This document shows positions 21,691 to 24,909 of a DNA stretch of 24,909 bases, piece after piece (position 1 is the stretch's first letter; each line of letters opens with the position of its first letter). The translations under genes and the position numbers were made by a program. The stretch is from positions 1 to 24,909 of the forward strand of contig JBFKOL010000022.1 in the NCBI GenBank assembly GCA_041628815.1. The letters are read 5' to 3'. The notes under the pieces are model-generated. The model saw only the letters and a program-made list of their open reading frames with translations. It was not told the origin of the DNA and ran no database searches. The DNA comes from JBFKOL01 sp041628815 (GTDB lineage: Bacteria; Bacteroidota; Bacteroidia; Chitinophagales; Saprospiraceae).

Positions 21691-22233
21691 CTATCCTGCT
21701 TGTTGGTATGCTTCCGTAAGCCAATTCAGAAGTTCGTCATCAATTTCTTCAACCCCCGAAATCCTCACCCTGTGTGTGCACATGCTGCCAAAAGGACCCG
21801 ATGACTCCAGACGTTCCGTGGTGGGCTTGTCCTTGATTTTCAAACCCAGGTCGATCCGCGTTTTGGTCGCAGGTTTGATCAGCGCAAATTGTCGCTTTCT
21901 TATGATACTCACCGTGGACTTTTTGGGGGCTATAGTCACATCTGATCCGAAGCCCTGTACTACATCAAGCAACCGCTCATAAATGGGCAACAGGCCTTCC
22001 TTTCCTTTGTATTGATTTTCGACAGGATCGCTATCCGAAGACTTTTCCTGCTTAGACAAGGTGACGATGGTATTGGCAAAACCGTGCGTAACACCGTGTT
22101 CTTTTTTCAAGAAGTTGACGGCTTCGGAATGTTTTGCAAACGATTTTGTAGCCAGCAGTAATTTCCACTCTTTCAGGGACTTGCCCGTTTTCTCCGGCAT
22201 ATTGTCGATCATGGTTTGAAGTGCTTTATCCAT
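21691..22233 (-). CDS. DUF4287/DUF5655 domain protein
   Basis: Starting at the ATG at 22233 (MDKALQTMIDNMPEKTGKS), the 180-residue product combines two small domains: DUF4287 (KTGKSLKEWKLLLATKSF, then KKEHGVTHGFANTIV), and a C-terminal DUF5655 domain (from about 76, including QFALIKPATKTRIDLGLKIKD and later HRVRISGVEEIDDELLNWLTEAY). The open frame extends 13 codons further, but that N-terminus does not fit. DUF5655 resembles nucleic acid- or ligand-binding DUF1801-like folds; both domains are of unknown function and frequent in soil and aquatic bacteria. Confidence 0.85.
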   Translation of the reverse strand: MDKALQTMIDNMPEKTGKSLKEWKLLLATKSFAKHSEAVNFLKKEHGVTHGFANTIVTLSKQEKSSDSDPVENQYKGKEGLLPIYERLLDVVQGFGSDVTIAPKKSTVSIIRKRQFALIKPATKTRIDLGLKIKDKPTTERLESSGPFGSMCTHRVRISGVEEIDDELLNWLTEAYQQAG

Positions 22234-22300
22234 ATTTTGAGGATTTAGTAAAGTGATAAGTCCATAAATCAATGATACCGTGTAAAATATACATTCTCTG

Positions 22301-22639
22301 TCAACCGATGACCTCCATCCACTTGCAATCTAAAAAGTCCGTTGCCATATGAAGTAATAGCCCAACGGAAACGATTCTCATTTTGGGAATGAAGAACATG
22401 AATACATAAACCATCATGGCAGGATAGGAGTGCAAGGGATGAAATCCTATGCCGCACCTTCCGGGGTCAAAGATGGGGTCGGCCAAAAGGTGATCGAGGT
22501 CCACCAGCATGGTAGCGATCATGATGAGCCATGCCGTTTTCCACCTGTTCCTGAAAAATATCCAGGCCAGGATACCCGGGAAAAGCAAATGCAGGCTGTA
22601 ATGCGTCAATGGCTGCATTATTTCCATAAAATTGATCAT
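22301..22639 (-). CDS. DUF6122 family membrane protein
   Basis: The 112-residue protein from the ATG at 22639 (another in-frame ATG at 22627 would also do) shows the DUF6122 pattern: THYSLHLLFPGILAWIFF, then TAWLIMIATMLVDLDHLLAD, PIFDPGRCGIGFHPLHSYP, and a last span ending LLLHMATDFLDC. Conserved His and Asp residues (HYSLH, DLDH, HPLHS, HMATD) on membrane helices resemble YdjM-type metal-dependent hydrolases, so a membrane metal site is plausible. No substrate is known. Confidence 0.85.
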   Translation of the reverse strand: MINFMEIMQPLTHYSLHLLFPGILAWIFFRNRWKTAWLIMIATMLVDLDHLLADPIFDPGRCGIGFHPLHSYPAMMVYVFMFFIPKMRIVSVGLLLHMATDFLDCKWMEVIG

Positions 22640-22706
22640 GGCTACTTTGGAATGCAGGATAAGCATTCTCTACCTAAAATATTGATCTATGACCGGGATT
22701 GCCGGT

Positions 22707-24056
22707 TCATTTTTTTGTCCCCGAAAAGCTGTTGCCGTCATTGTTGGTCCAAACCATACCGGTCACCAAGTCGTCTTCTATGATGAATTCAATACCTGCA
22801 TATAGTGTACGGCTGAAAAACTTGCCATCATCCAACCGCAACACTTCAGTGTATCCTCCTTCATTGGCCCTGGCCTGCAACCGTCCTTCCAGGAAATCGA
22901 CATAGACATTGAATTGAGGCCCAAAGGAGTAGGTGCCTACATATGTAGTGATTTCCTGGCGAGTATAGGGCATTTCTGGTAGTGTTTTGGCCCTGGACTT
23001 GTAATCGCGTCCCAGGAGAATGGCAGCTATGTCCCGTCTGAAGAAGTCCGCTACTCCCGTTTGCGTATTGCCAATGACGGTAATGGTAACCTCTGGTTCC
23101 ACATAATGCAAATAATCCGTAATGTATCCATTGATGCGACCGTCATGACCAAAAATATTATAGTCAAAAGATTTATAGACTGATATACCCAAGCCATAGT
23201 TGTGACCATAATTTTTCATCAGTTTTCGATAAGAGTTTTCACTGAGCAGGGACTTATTTAATATGGACCGGACCCAGATGTGTAAGTCACCCGAAGTGCT
23301 GTGAAGTGATCCGGAACCTTTTAACAACTCGGGATTGATGAAGGCTGCGTGTTTGACACCGCTGTATCCCGCAGGATCATACCCCGAGGCCATCTTGGGC
23401 ACTACCTGGCTGACTGTGGCATGGCCTGTGGTACTCATTCCCAAAGGAGAGAATATATGCTCTTCCAGGAAGTCCTCGTACTTGTCACCGGAGATTTCTT
23501 CTATCAAGTGCGCCAGGACAGCATAACCGCCATTGGAGTACTGGTATCTTGTTCCAGGAGGAAAATCAAATCCGGATTCCAGGAGTATGAGGGAAAGATC
23601 TCCGATATTCTTTGCGCCACAATGGAAGTCCTGAAAACCCGGTATGGTGAAGATATCGGGTATGCCCGAGGTATGGGTCAGCAAATGAAGGACGGTAACC
23701 TTCTCGGCATTCGGAAGTCCCGGCAAGAGGTTGGCCAGCGTATCAGCAAGGCTTAGGCGGCCAGCTTCTTCGAGCAGAAGAATGGCGGCAGCGGTAAACT
23801 GTTTTGCGACAGATCCTATCTTGAATTTTGTTTCCGGTGTATTGGGAATACCAAAAGTATGGTCAGCAAGTCCAAAGCATTGGTTATAGAGAATGCCTCC
23901 TTTTTCTTCAATAAGTACACAGCCGCTGAAATCCCCTGTGATGACATAGGACTCGATGTAGCCATCCAATTTGTCGGCCAAACTTTGACCATAAATTGAT
24001 AGGCTCATCAAGGAAAAGACTAAAATAAAGTAGTTCGATATTGGCGAAAATTTCAT
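22707..24056 (-). CDS. Serine beta-lactamase-like hydrolase with C-terminal extension
   Basis: The 449-residue protein has a signal peptide (to about residue 24, SIYGQS). Active-site motifs are SVAK (82-85), YSN (173-175) and HDG (304-306), the full set for class C-like serine hydrolases. After residue 360 an extra beta-rich region (TTYVGTYSFGPQFNVYVDF to the C-terminus) resembles the DUF3471/lipocalin-like domain often fused to these enzymes. Substrate may be peptidoglycan fragments, peptides or esters; the YSN motif is typical of true DD-peptidase- or lactamase-type enzymes, unlike the YSG of the other hydrolase in the window. Confidence 0.9.
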   Translation of the reverse strand: MKFSPISNYFILVFSLMSLSIYGQSLADKLDGYIESYVITGDFSGCVLIEEKGGILYNQCFGLADHTFGIPNTPETKFKIGSVAKQFTAAAILLLEEAGRLSLADTLANLLPGLPNAEKVTVLHLLTHTSGIPDIFTIPGFQDFHCGAKNIGDLSLILLESGFDFPPGTRYQYSNGGYAVLAHLIEEISGDKYEDFLEEHIFSPLGMSTTGHATVSQVVPKMASGYDPAGYSGVKHAAFINPELLKGSGSLHSTSGDLHIWVRSILNKSLLSENSYRKLMKNYGHNYGLGISVYKSFDYNIFGHDGRINGYITDYLHYVEPEVTITVIGNTQTGVADFFRRDIAAILLGRDYKSRAKTLPEMPYTRQEITTYVGTYSFGPQFNVYVDFLEGRLQARANEGGYTEVLRLDDGKFFSRTLYAGIEFIIEDDLVTGMVWTNNDGNSFSGTKK

Positions 24057-24119
24057 TTTATCAGGGCGTTAGTAGTATTTTATGTAATAGGGTGTGTAAA
24101 TAAAGTATACTCAGTACAA

Positions 24120-24142
24120 GGCGTTCTGTTACAGTCAACGCC
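24120..24142. other. Hairpin between DHFR-like and hydrolase genes
   Basis: GGCGTT and AACGCC pair, with an inner CTG/CAG, around a TTA loop; a two-base bulge lies on the right arm. The plus-strand tail GTAATTTTT is T-rich. It might terminate plus-strand transcripts, of which none is apparent nearby. Confidence 0.3.
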
Positions 24143-24250
24143 GTAATTTTTACATTTTAGAACGCATCGATATTACTTGAAAAATAGGAGAAGGTCACAG
24201 GGATTGTATTGCCTGTAGTCATTAAAAGCGATGGTAAAAATATGTCTATT

Positions 24251-24790
24251 TTATCTTTTTCTCCTGAAGTGATTTTGGACGATACAGTCCAAATATATTT
24301 TTGAATCGACGCATTCAAATTCAAGACGCTTGGGCATTTCTCCAAAAAGAGGTATTCCACCACCAAGCAATACCGGAATGGTAGTAATGATCATTTCGTC
24401 GATCAGGTCTTCTCGAAGAAAACTCTGTACGGTCAGCCCTCCGTCAATGTACAGTTTGCCATGGCCATTTCGATGAATCTTATACAGTATATCTTTTATG
24501 GCACCAGAAACTAATGTGGCTTTCGATTTGTATGCTTCAGGTATTGCAGACAATGTATGGGACAGGACATAAACGGGCTTGGAGTAAGGCCATTTCATCC
24601 CCGAATCACAAACGAAATTGAAGGTATTTCTTCCCATCACCAGGGCATCCATGGTAGCATAAAAAGCATTGTAGCCCATGTCGATGTGTTCGGGATTAGG
24701 GATGGCATGCAACCAGTCTACACCACCGTCACTATCCGCAATAAACCCATCTATACTGGTGGCTACGAAAACACTGTTGATTACATCCAT
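24251..24790 (-). CDS. Dihydrofolate reductase / RibD C-terminal-like protein
   Basis: The 179-residue protein has the bacterial DHFR-family pattern: NSVFVATSIDGFIADSDGG near the N-terminus, ALVMGRNTFNFV, KPVYVLSH, HGKLYIDGGLTVQSFL and a C-terminal TIPVLLGGGIPLF. This is the NADPH-binding RibD/DHFR-like family (YyaP/YwjB type), distinct from true FolA in sequence. Reduction of a pteridine or riboflavin precursor is possible, but the family is mostly uncharacterised. The gene stands at the right end of the window with no partner in sight. A GTTCT-T-AGAAC dyad precedes the start. Confidence 0.9.
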   Translation of the reverse strand: MDVINSVFVATSIDGFIADSDGGVDWLHAIPNPEHIDMGYNAFYATMDALVMGRNTFNFVCDSGMKWPYSKPVYVLSHTLSAIPEAYKSKATLVSGAIKDILYKIHRNGHGKLYIDGGLTVQSFLREDLIDEMIITTIPVLLGGGIPLFGEMPKRLEFECVDSKIYLDCIVQNHFRRKR

Positions 24791-24804
24791 AATTGGTTTA
24801 TTAT

Positions 24805-24815
24805 GTTCTTAGAAC
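24805..24815. promoter_or_regulatory. GTTCT-T-AGAAC dyad ahead of the DHFR-like gene
   Basis: Two 5-base arms around one T, about 15 bases before the start codon. The size fits a small regulator site, but it could arise by chance in AT-rich DNA. Confidence 0.3.
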
Positions 24816-24909
24816 AATGAATTTACAAGAGTTTCAGCCACTGCTTATGTAACGTTGGCATTTCCGACTCATGGCTTCATAGGTAATAAGCATATGCTCT
24901 CGTATAAAA

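Overview
The window looks like a stretch of a Bacteroidota chromosome, most likely from a Saprospiraceae- or Cytophaga-like relative. The support is family-level: two DUF6090 proteins, a DUF6122 protein, a hybrid two-component/AraC regulator with a 7TMR-DISM sensor, a Bacteroidota-type S21, TAnnTTTG-like promoter boxes and little sign of Shine-Dalgarno sequences. No ribosomal RNA, tRNA, CRISPR array, intact transposase or phage gene is visible. Most genes lie on the minus strand.

Left part (1-7600), accessory in character. A large minus-strand gene runs off the left edge (no stop in the window). It encodes an N-terminal TIR domain, an nSTAND1-type P-loop NTPase and a transmembrane segment, an architecture typical of bacterial conflict or immune effectors. 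Divergent from it is a small RRM RNA-binding protein with two dyads in its leader, followed by a strong hairpin and a short rpsU-like gene (S21) that appears to start with TTG. An AT-rich tract then carries two DUF6090 membrane proteins, a broken third DUF6090 copy, and an AAA_14/DUF4143 ATPase preceded by three 22-bp-spaced direct repeats. A G-rich run and a GC-rich hairpin precede a small glycine-rich membrane protein.

Middle (7600-17140), envelope and signalling genes. These are a TolB/FlgO-like TPR membrane protein, a serine beta-lactamase-like hydrolase, an unrecognised exported protein of about 675 residues, a 7TM hybrid histidine kinase with receiver and AraC output, and a Tat-exported cupin. 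The long gaps hold AT-rich 'attcataa' repeats and hairpins rather than genes.

Right part (17140-24909), housekeeping and stress genes. A lactonase-family lipoprotein and a small lipoprotein lie on the plus strand. Next is a compact nitrosative/iron-sulfur stress module: an Rrf2 regulator with three cysteines and a RIC/ScdA-type di-iron repair protein, each with a GGACAAT-type dyad in front. The window ends with an ICMT-like methyltransferase, a DUF4287/DUF5655 protein, a DUF6122 membrane protein, a second serine hydrolase and a DHFR/RibD-like reductase.

The best candidates for something under-described are the membrane-anchored TIR-nSTAND protein, whose base composition changes at its sensor junction, the RRM-S21 pair with its structured leader, and the repeat-controlled AAA_14/DUF4143 gene sitting where a DUF6090 gene is broken.
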